Shown here: positions 57,779 through 64,000 of the stretch, one piece after another
Numbering within the stretch: the first letter of the stretch is position 1
Layout: every line of letters begins with the position of its first letter
Program-made: the position numbers and the translations under genes
Notes under the pieces: model-generated
Database searches by the model: none
What the model was told of the DNA's origin: nothing
What the model saw: only the letters and a program-made list of their open reading frames with translations
NCBI GenBank assembly: GCA_016934635.1
Contig: JAFGSK010000003.1
Span: forward strand, 1-64,000
DNA length: 64,000 nucleotides
Direction: 5' to 3'
DNA from: Caldifarciminota bacterium
GTDB taxonomy: Bacteria; Hydrothermota; Tepidihabitantia; B3-TA06

Positions 57779-59287
57779 TTGCGCTACTCCAGATTCCTTC
57801 GGGAAAGATACCGGACTATTCTATCATACATCGGTCTCGTAAATCTCGTGACCGGTATTGTGATCATCTTGCCTCTGTTTTTTCTTGCTGCCCGGCCTGC
57901 CGAATCACGCTATTTCCTGGGGTTCTTGATTCCGGGCGGAGGGCTCTGCGGATTGGGTTTAGCGTTGTGGCGGACGCTTCGTCCTTACTCCGTTTCAGGT
58001 ATTACACTCTTGGAAGGAGCGGTGGTAGTGGTTATCTCCTGGCTTATTGCAGCGATAGTTGGAGCCCTACCCTTCATCTGGATTCAAGGGTTTAACTTCA
58101 CCCAGGCGGTGTTCGAATCCGTAAGCGGATGGACTACTACCGGTCTTTCCGTGGTTGACGTCACAAAAGCCCCTCACGTCATCCTCATATACCGGAGCCT
58201 GATGCAGTTTGCGGGTGGAGCGGGCATCGCCATCATTATGCTGGCCGCGTTCGGCGGAGCCGTTGGACAAGGACTCACTACGGCTGAAGGAAGGGGAAAT
58301 CAGCTTGTTCCCCACGTGGAACGCTCGGCAAAACTCGTCCTCACCATTTACGGAGGATACGCCGTCCTTGGTTTCATCGCCTTGATGATAGCCGGTATGA
58401 ACTGGTTCGACGCCTTGAACCACACGTTTGCAGCACTTTCCACCGGAGGATTTTCCACCCGTGTGGAATCCATCGGTTACTGGAACAGTCCCTGGGTGGA
58501 AGCGGTCATCATTGTTCTCATGATTCTTGGCAATCTCAACTTCCTTACGAGCTATGCCCTAGTTCGAGGGAAGTTTAAGCAGGTGATTCGTGACGGGGAG
58601 GTGCGGCTGCAGCTGGTTCTGTATCCCGTGTGCGCGATAGTTGTTTTTTTGGGGGTTACTCTGGGACTTTACCCTGCCCTGGGCAAGGCGATTCGAGTGG
58701 CCGTGTTCGAGGTCGTAACCGCCCTCACCACCACCGGCTTCTCCACGGTTTCCTACTCTAACTGGAACGGTCTGGGCTGGCTGGTGCTCATCATTCTAAT
58801 GCTTATCGGCGGAGGGACCAACTCAACCGCCGGCGGCATCAAGCAGTACAGGATATACGCGCTTTACCGTACACTTCTCTGGGAGTTTAAACGTATCTTT
58901 TTGCCACGCAGCGCGGTAACCGACCCCGACGTGTGGCAGGCTGGAACCAGGGGGTTTCTAAAGGACATTCACGTGAGACAGGTAGCCGTATTCGTTTTTA
59001 TCTATCTCGTAACTTATTTTATCGGCTCGGGAATAATTTGCGCGCACGGCTACTCGCTGAAAGAAAGTCTTTTCGAGTTTGCTAGCGCCCTTGGAACCGT
59101 TGGACTTTCGGTAGGAGTGACTACAGCCACATCACCTGCAGGGGTACTCTGGACCGAAATCGCCGGAATGTTTCTCGGCAGGCTTGAGTTCTTTGTAGTA
59201 TTTATCGGCTTGGCGAAGATTTTCAAGGATTTGTATACTTGCTCCTTTTCTCCTTCGGAGAAAAGATCGCAGAGGAGAAAACGATGA
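57779..59287 (+). CDS. trkH: TrkH/KtrB potassium uptake channel subunit
   Basis: This 502-residue integral membrane protein of the Trk/Ktr/HKT superfamily has about ten to twelve helices and four pore-loop-like segments. These include VSGWTTTGLSVVD, AALSTGGFST, ALTTTGFSTV and ALGTVGLSVG, the repeated filter signatures. It imports K+ under control of the two TrkA-like proteins upstream. The start is TTG at 57779, nine bases after an AGAGGG Shine-Dalgarno sequence. It overlaps the next gene by 4 bp (ATGA). Confidence 0.93.
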   Translation: MRYSRFLRERYRTILSYIGLVNLVTGIVIILPLFFLAARPAESRYFLGFLIPGGGLCGLGLALWRTLRPYSVSGITLLEGAVVVVISWLIAAIVGALPFIWIQGFNFTQAVFESVSGWTTTGLSVVDVTKAPHVILIYRSLMQFAGGAGIAIIMLAAFGGAVGQGLTTAEGRGNQLVPHVERSAKLVLTIYGGYAVLGFIALMIAGMNWFDALNHTFAALSTGGFSTRVESIGYWNSPWVEAVIIVLMILGNLNFLTSYALVRGKFKQVIRDGEVRLQLVLYPVCAIVVFLGVTLGLYPALGKAIRVAVFEVVTALTTTGFSTVSYSNWNGLGWLVLIILMLIGGGTNSTAGGIKQYRIYALYRTLLWEFKRIFLPRSAVTDPDVWQAGTRGFLKDIHVRQVAVFVFIYLVTYFIGSGIICAHGYSLKESLFEFASALGTVGLSVGVTTATSPAGVLWTEIAGMFLGRLEFFVVFIGLAKIFKDLYTCSFSPSEKRSQRRKR

Positions 59288-60351
59288 GTGAAACCAGGAC
59301 TCTTCCTTTGGCGCTGATTTGTTTATCCTTGTTTGTTTCCGGATGTTCGATCCATTCGAGCAAGGCGGAGTGGATTACGGACGCGCTTGGCTCAATCCGC
59401 GACGGGCGCTATCCCAGAATCGTTGCAATAAGCTACTGGAACGAGGTGTGGGAGAACGAAGACGGCAGCATCTCGGACCTGACCGTCAACTCCTCGGCGG
59501 AGGCGCTTGAAGCTTTTCAGACGGGTATTGCGGACGACATTTTTATATCGGAAATCGTATACTCGTCCGATAGCCAAAAGATTCTGCCGCCCTCAAGCGG
59601 TATATACTTCTCCGCGTATCCCGATTTCGGAGACTCCGAGGACACGGTTACCCTAGAGCGAATCCAGGATTTCGAAGGCCTTGCAGGAAAGCAAGTCGCG
59701 TGGGTGTACTTTTCAAACAACTGGGTAGACGGCATCAAGTTTCCTCAGGAAGCGGTGAAGACCATCCACGATTACGGGCGCCAGCCCTTTATTCGTATGA
59801 TGACACTTTCCTCGTATGAGAGAATCTGTCCGGACACCCTTTACACGCTTCAAAGGATAATCGATGGTGATTTTGATGAAGAGCTGAAAACATGGGCAGA
59901 TGACGCCAAGGCTGTTGGTTTTCCTCTGATGGTGGAGTTCGGCACCGAGGTTAACGGCGAGTGGTTTCCCTGGAACGGAACCTGGAACGGAGGGGATACG
60001 CTAACTGGATACGGCGACCCGACCGAACCTGACGGTCCTGAGCGTTTCCGTGACGCCTACCGGCATATCATCGATCTCTTCATGGGTCAGGGTGTTGAGA
60101 ACGTAACCTGGGTATTTCACGTGAACTCGGAGAATATCCCGGACGAGAGTTGGAACCGGATGGCCGCCTACTATCCAGGAGACGACTACATAGACTGGAT
60201 TGGCATAAGCGCCTACGGGGCACAGACTCCAAAGGAAGCCCATCAGGATTGGCTGCTCTTTTCCGAGATAATGGACGCTTCTTATCCTGAGTTTGCTGCT
60301 ATATCGGGCAATAAACCTCTGGCCGTTCTCGAGTTTGGTGTGGTCGAATAA
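59284..60351 (+). CDS. GH26-like (beta-mannanase family) lipoprotein, C-terminally short
   Basis: This 355-residue lipoprotein has signal MSETRTLPLALICLSLFVSG, with lipobox VSGC and acylated Cys21. The body resembles GH26 glycosidases. Probable acid/base Glu222 lies in FGTEVNGEWFPW and nucleophile Glu350 in LAVLEFGVVE. The stop codon comes five residues after the nucleophile, so the last strand and helix of the TIM barrel are missing. The ATG overlaps the trkH stop and follows AGAGGAG; the open frame upstream is trkH shadow. It may be a truncated or inactive enzyme, or the fold may differ. The link with Trk genes looks incidental. Confidence 0.72.
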   Translation: MSETRTLPLALICLSLFVSGCSIHSSKAEWITDALGSIRDGRYPRIVAISYWNEVWENEDGSISDLTVNSSAEALEAFQTGIADDIFISEIVYSSDSQKILPPSSGIYFSAYPDFGDSEDTVTLERIQDFEGLAGKQVAWVYFSNNWVDGIKFPQEAVKTIHDYGRQPFIRMMTLSSYERICPDTLYTLQRIIDGDFDEELKTWADDAKAVGFPLMVEFGTEVNGEWFPWNGTWNGGDTLTGYGDPTEPDGPERFRDAYRHIIDLFMGQGVENVTWVFHVNSENIPDESWNRMAAYYPGDDYIDWIGISAYGAQTPKEAHQDWLLFSEIMDASYPEFAAISGNKPLAVLEFGVVE

Positions 60352-60401
60352 TCTATCCTCCTTTTCGGTTGCGCCAAAAAAGACCGGAGTTGCTGGAATT
60401 T

Positions 60402-61184
60402 ATGAATCAAAGAAGAAGGAAAATTAAAGCGCCGCGGAACTATTATTATCGCGTTCACGAGGAGCGATACCGTTCGATTCTCGGTTCAGGGGCGTCTTTC
60501 CGGGACAAGGGTATGCAGTCCTATGTTGCAAGGGCTTGGCAAGAATTCAAGGCATTCTCAGGTCTTGCGACGGGTTCAAAAGGATTGGAATCCGGATGCG
60601 GAACCGGAATAAATACCATCAATATCTCTCTCGAAGGGTTTGATATGCTCGGTCTTGATATCTCTTCCACCGCTATCAAGAAAGCCTCTACACTAGCCGA
60701 AGAAAAGGGAAGCGATGCCAGGTTTGAGGTTGGGGATATGTTTGAAACTCGTTTTCCTGAGGCAAGTTTCGATTTCATAGTCAATATCTGGACACTTCAC
60801 GTTGTGGGAGAACAGCAGATGCGCGACAGACATCTTCGAGAATGTTCAAGAATCCTTAAATCCGGCGGATGGTTTTTCTTGCATAATGAGTCGAGCGAGC
60901 GGGACATCCTTGATCCGGAAGAGGAGATAATTATTGAGGAAGTCGATAAGTGGAACATTCCGGAGCATACAAAGACATTTACGAAAGCAAACGGTAAAGA
61001 AGTCCAGGTCAGCTTTCCCGCGCACATGCCCGAGGGGCTTTCCGGTCGCAGATCGCTTCGGGAACATCACGAGGAATTGAACCGCGCAGGATTCAAAATC
61101 CTCAAATCATGGGAAGAGATAATGAAGCCGTCACTTGAAGTGCAAGGTAACAGGATAATGGTTGCATTTGTACGTAAGGTCTAA
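60402..61184 (+). CDS. Class I SAM-dependent methyltransferase
   Basis: This 260-residue methyltransferase has motif I LESGCGTG (62-69), the acidic end of strand 2 (LGLDIS), EVGDMF and FDFIVNIWTLHVV. An N-terminal helical segment rich in Arg/Lys precedes it. The substrate is unknown. The ATG at 60402 is chosen; a TTG at 60369 is in frame but has no Shine-Dalgarno sequence. The convergent gap 61185-61284 shows no clear terminator. Confidence 0.85.
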   Translation: MNQRRRKIKAPRNYYYRVHEERYRSILGSGASFRDKGMQSYVARAWQEFKAFSGLATGSKGLESGCGTGINTINISLEGFDMLGLDISSTAIKKASTLAEEKGSDARFEVGDMFETRFPEASFDFIVNIWTLHVVGEQQMRDRHLRECSRILKSGGWFFLHNESSERDILDPEEEIIIEEVDKWNIPEHTKTFTKANGKEVQVSFPAHMPEGLSGRRSLREHHEELNRAGFKILKSWEEIMKPSLEVQGNRIMVAFVRKV

Positions 61185-61284
61185 AAAACAATTTTATTAT
61201 TCAATCGATTCCTCCGACTCGTGATAGCTTATACTTGAGATACTTGCTTTTCAAGGATAGACTCAAGAGACTGTTGAGAATAAC

Positions 61285-62859
61285 TCATTCGGCGCCAATT
61301 ACAGGTTTGAGTATGGTATGTGTTGCTTCCTTCGAAGTGTCCGGATACTCTTCAACGAAGTGAAGGCCCCGTGACTCTTTCCTTTCCAGTGCCGAGCGAA
61401 GGATAAGGTCTCCGACAACCAGCATGTTGCGTAGCTCTTTGATCCCCGGACTGAAGCTCTGCTGTGGGTATAAAGCCTCAAACTCATTTCTTAGTTTGGC
61501 CAGGCGGTCACGCCCTTTTTCCATTTCCTTAACTGAACGTACTATACCGGCGAATCTCCACATGGTTTGTTTGAGAGAGGAAGTCAGGGAATTGAGAAGC
61601 GAAGGGTCTTCGATGCTGAGAAGCTGACGTTCAAACGGATTTATTTTTTCTTTAGGACAAGCCTCGCATTTTTCTTTGAGTGCGGCTTTAGATGCACGGT
61701 CGGCAAAAACCAAAGCCTCCAGAAGTGAGTTGGAGGCAAGACGGTTTGCTCCATGAACCCCTGTATGTGCACATTCTCCGGCAGCGTATAGTCCCTTGAT
61801 AGATGTCTGGCCCAACAGGTTTGTCCTCACACCTCCGACTGCGTAGTGCGCAGCAGGCACGACCGGTATCGCTTCACGGGTTATATCTATCCCGAACTTC
61901 TTGCAGGTTTCCGCTATCATCGGAAAACGCTTGAGGATGCGCTTGTCCGGGATTGGCTCAAGGTCAAGAAGGACGTAATCTAACCTGCGTGTGCGAAGTT
62001 CGTTATATATGGCACGCGCGACCACGCTGCGAGGTGCCATCTCTGAGTCCGGATGGTATGAGGGCATGAATCGATTCCCGTCCGGTGTCCTGAGCAATGC
62101 GCCTTCCCCCCTGACTGCCTCTGATATAAGGAAGGCTCGTCCGTCAAGTTTCACACCGTAAAAAGATGTAGGATGAAACTGGATCAGTTCCAGGTCTGAA
62201 ACCTCGGCTCCGGCACGCCAGGCCATTGCCACGCCGTCTCCGGTTGCAATGGGAGGGTTGGTGGTATGTTCGTATACTCCGCAGAGTCCTCCGGTAGCGA
62301 GCATTACAACCTTTGCATGAATCTCGGTGAATTCGGAGGATTCTCGATCAAATGAAAGAACCCCGCAGCACCTTCTATCGTTACTCGTAAGAAGGTCTAT
62401 CACGAAATGGTGCTCCCATAAGGTTACGTTCCTGGAAGACCGCACCGCCCTTATAAGACCCCACTCTACTTTTTGACCAGTGGTGTCTGCAGCATGCACA
62501 ACCCTGTGCTTGGAGTGACCACCTTCAATACCGAGATCTAGATGCCCAGATGTTTCGGAAAAGTTGATGTCCAGATTATCCAACTCTTTTACGAGTCCGG
62601 GACCTTCCTCGGTCATTACCTTAACCGCTTCAAGGTTACAGAGACCGTAGCCAGCCTTAACGGTATCTTTGGAGTGTATTTCCGGTGAGTCGTCGGGGCT
62701 TAATGCAGCGGCGATGCCGCCCTGGGCGTAGTTTGTGTTCGATTCGGAATCGTCCTTTTTAGTCAACACGATTACCTTCCCGTGTTTTGCCATCCTGTAG
62801 GCAAACCACAAACCGGCCATACCCGATCCGACCACGAGGAAGTCAGTGTCTAATCGCAT
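61285..62859 (-). CDS. nadB: L-aspartate oxidase NadB
   Basis: This 524-residue FAD enzyme oxidises L-aspartate to iminoaspartate, the first step of de novo NAD synthesis. It has FLVVGSGMAGLWFA (FAD-binding GxGxxG), NTNYAQGGIAAAL, QFHPTSFYG, EAVRGEGALL and AGECAHTGVHGANRLASNSLLEALVF. In anaerobes fumarate can replace oxygen as electron acceptor. It directly abuts the preceding gene (TAG then ATG). nadA and nadC are not in the window. Confidence 0.95.
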   Translation of the reverse strand: MRLDTDFLVVGSGMAGLWFAYRMAKHGKVIVLTKKDDSESNTNYAQGGIAAALSPDDSPEIHSKDTVKAGYGLCNLEAVKVMTEEGPGLVKELDNLDINFSETSGHLDLGIEGGHSKHRVVHAADTTGQKVEWGLIRAVRSSRNVTLWEHHFVIDLLTSNDRRCCGVLSFDRESSEFTEIHAKVVMLATGGLCGVYEHTTNPPIATGDGVAMAWRAGAEVSDLELIQFHPTSFYGVKLDGRAFLISEAVRGEGALLRTPDGNRFMPSYHPDSEMAPRSVVARAIYNELRTRRLDYVLLDLEPIPDKRILKRFPMIAETCKKFGIDITREAIPVVPAAHYAVGGVRTNLLGQTSIKGLYAAGECAHTGVHGANRLASNSLLEALVFADRASKAALKEKCEACPKEKINPFERQLLSIEDPSLLNSLTSSLKQTMWRFAGIVRSVKEMEKGRDRLAKLRNEFEALYPQQSFSPGIKELRNMLVVGDLILRSALERKESRGLHFVEEYPDTSKEATHTILKPVIGAE

Positions 62860-63516
62860 CTACTGGAAGCGGTAGACGAGTTGAATACCGGGTATGTGGG
62901 GGTCAACAGAGATCCCGAGACCAAACTTCGATTCCTTGGGCTCGGAAAAGAATCCTGCGTCAAAGGCGCTTACAACCCTGGTTAAGAGCATTAGACCCAT
63001 CAATGCCTGAGATGTCTGCCAGGCGCGGCGCATGTCGTTCCGCTCTTCAAGATAGGAAAGCCTGAGGGAATCGGTTTCCCACACCCAGGCGTCTTCCTCG
63101 ACGAAGCTGTTTTTTTCGATGTATTCCAGTTGTTTCGTTAGGTCCTTCTCGTATAGAGCACGTGCTTCCCTTGCGATACCCTGGTTATAGTCGCCTGAGG
63201 AGAGAAAACCCTCCATCGCGGCAAGATATTTATGGGAACGGTTGTCCGGGTTAGCATGCGCATGCATAATAGCTGAATAGATGGATGCCCTGCGTTTTCC
63301 TGAAGCGTCCCATCCGAAACCTGCTACTCCTGCGGCGGTTATTCCGTCCACCCATAGGAATATTTCGCCCTTTACCTTATAGCCGCGGATGAGTTCTCCG
63401 GTACCGGGTAGTAGTAAGGAGTAAAGAGGGGCAAGCCTTTGAGCACTGCTGAGTTCGGCGCTTGTTGCTACGGAAGGATCTGCACCCAGAAGAATAAAAG
63501 TTAAAATAGCGCTCAT
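62860..63516 (-). CDS. Small envelope protein with DUF5683-like segment
   Basis: This 218-residue protein has an N-terminal hydrophobic signal (MSAILTFILLGADPSVATSA). The segment LLPGTGELIRGYKVKGEIFL recalls the PGxGxxYxGxxxKG motif of DUF5683-like membrane proteins. A helical middle follows, then a second hydrophobic stretch (QALMGLMLLTRVVSAFDA) and an end like an outer-membrane strand (GIQLVYRFQ). An AAAGGAG Shine-Dalgarno sequence precedes the ATG. It lies between a T9SS-exported protein and nadB. The function is unknown. Confidence 0.65.
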   Translation of the reverse strand: MSAILTFILLGADPSVATSAELSSAQRLAPLYSLLLPGTGELIRGYKVKGEIFLWVDGITAAGVAGFGWDASGKRRASIYSAIMHAHANPDNRSHKYLAAMEGFLSSGDYNQGIAREARALYEKDLTKQLEYIEKNSFVEEDAWVWETDSLRLSYLEERNDMRRAWQTSQALMGLMLLTRVVSAFDAGFFSEPKESKFGLGISVDPHIPGIQLVYRFQ

Positions 63517-63526
63517 CTCGACTCCT

Positions 63527-64000
63527 TTAGCGAATCACGCCAAGTTTGTAGAGTTCAACCGCTTGTTGATCGGCCATCAAGGCCTCTACCCGAACTATAT
63601 ATAATCCGGGGACAGTTCCTTCAAGAAGCTCTTCAAGCCCGATGTCGTTTACCGTGTTCGGATCGAACGAAGGCTCAACGGTCTTAAGGAGCTTGCCCGA
63701 GATGTCGATAAGTTGAACCTTGAGGTTTTCAATGTCGCCAAGCAGTGCATGAAGATACGCATTGTTACTGGCAGGGTTGGGATATACGTAGATTTCATTC
63801 AACATCGATGACGGAGGCTCTTGCGCGTTAAAACCTTCGGTTACCAGGCCTGTGTTGGCAACATCGTGCATCCATTGTCCCCACAGAACCTCTGATCCAT
63901 TCATGCGCCACACGTGTACCTTGCCGCTGTTTGCTCCGGCAATCAGTTCAAGCTTTTGATCTGAGTCCAGGTCTGCCAAGGTAAGCGCTGTGCTGTTGGC
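63527..64000 (-). CDS. T9SS-exported protein with FG-GAP-like repeat and sorting domain (partial)
   Basis: This is the C-terminal 157 residues of a longer protein; the frame is open to the window edge. The visible part begins with one FG-GAP/VCBS-type repeat (LADLDSDQKLELIAGANSGK). It ends with a type A T9SS sorting domain (IYVYPNPASNNAYLHAL, VQLIDISGKLLKTVE, GLYIVRVEAL and YKLGVIR at the end). The protein is expected to be exported through SprA and fixed on the surface. It is followed after 10 bp by the small envelope protein gene. Confidence 0.88.
   Translation of the reverse strand, partial: ANSTALTLADLDSDQKLELIAGANSGKVHVWRMNGSEVLWGQWMHDVANTGLVTEGFNAQEPPSSMLNEIYVYPNPASNNAYLHALLGDIENLKVQLIDISGKLLKTVEPSFDPNTVNDIGLEELLEGTVPGLYIVRVEALMADQQAVELYKLGVIR

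Noticed and set aside
60352..60401. Frameshifted end of the GH26-like gene
   Set aside because: None of the three frames after the stop shows GH26-like sequence before the methyltransferase begins.
1..64000. tRNA or rRNA genes
   Set aside because: No T-loop (GGTTCRANTC) with matching acceptor arms and no rRNA-like stretch was noticed outside coding sequence; a covariance search could still find one.

Overview
The window looks like a chromosomal segment from an uncultured, anaerobic, diderm bacterium of the Fibrobacteres-Chlorobi-Bacteroidetes (FCB) superphylum or a neighbouring candidate phylum such as WOR-3; the exact phylum is an inference. Evidence for an outer membrane is a LolC/LolD pair, a TonB-dependent receptor with its lipoprotein partner, and several barrel-like proteins. 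Evidence for type IX secretion (T9SS) is a full-length SprA translocon gene and two proteins with the matching C-terminal sorting domain. Evidence for anaerobic metabolism is indolepyruvate:ferredoxin oxidoreductase (iorAB) beside butyrate kinase, a tryptophanyl-tRNA synthetase with an Fe-S type cysteine motif, and radical SAM enzymes. Protein arginine phosphorylation (McsA/McsB) is also present. No rRNA, tRNA, CRISPR array or transposase was seen.

Layout. 1-2.7 kb: accessory DNA with a 31-bp tandem repeat, an orphan HicB, an array of short hairpins and an AT-rich UvrD-like helicase. 2.8-8.7 kb: one tightly packed operon lysS-lolC-lolD-mcsA-mcsB-thiL. 8.8-16.4 kb: a TPR histidine kinase and an NtrC-family sigma-54 activator, followed by a sigma-54 (-24/-12) promoter with two upstream palindromes, a possible small ORF, and a 1241-residue T9SS-exported six-repeat surface protein. 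16.7-19.1 kb: an AT-rich three-gene cassette (DUF3696-type AAA ATPase, PIN-like or unknown protein, small membrane protein), the best candidate here for an undescribed defence-type system. 19.1-22.4 kb (minus): thiC - class V aminotransferase - trpS. 22.5-25.6 kb: TonB receptor plus lipoprotein. 25.7-40.5 kb: folD, then a run of nearly overlapping genes ispA-dxs-sprA-comEA-ruvX-mltG-buk-iorA-iorB. 40.6-44.4 kb: a nucleotidyltransferase antitoxin with a broken HepT partner, a sirtuin, a radical SAM protein and a barrel-like protein. 44.5-51.9 kb: a large secreted hydrolase (minus), a small membrane protein, a YwqK/beta-propeller protein and two duplicated lipoproteins. 52.1-61.2 kb: DUF5752-treT, a PAS/HAMP histidine kinase, a REC-TPR protein, a split TrkA pair with TrkH, a C-terminally short GH26-like lipoprotein and a methyltransferase. 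61.3-64 kb (minus): a T9SS-sorted protein (partial), a small membrane-associated protein and nadB.

Regulation. Fourteen sigma-70-like promoters can be read by eye and thirteen have a 16-nt spacer. In front of hicB, lysS, thiC, folD, the DUF5752 gene and the 54.1-kb kinase the -10 box lies only 5-10 nt from the start codon, so these mRNAs are probably leaderless. Genes inside operons use clear Shine-Dalgarno sequences or ATGA/GTGA/TGATG stop-start overlaps. thiC has no room for a TPP riboswitch. FolD has changed residues at three conserved active-site positions, including the lysine needed for cyclohydrolase activity.
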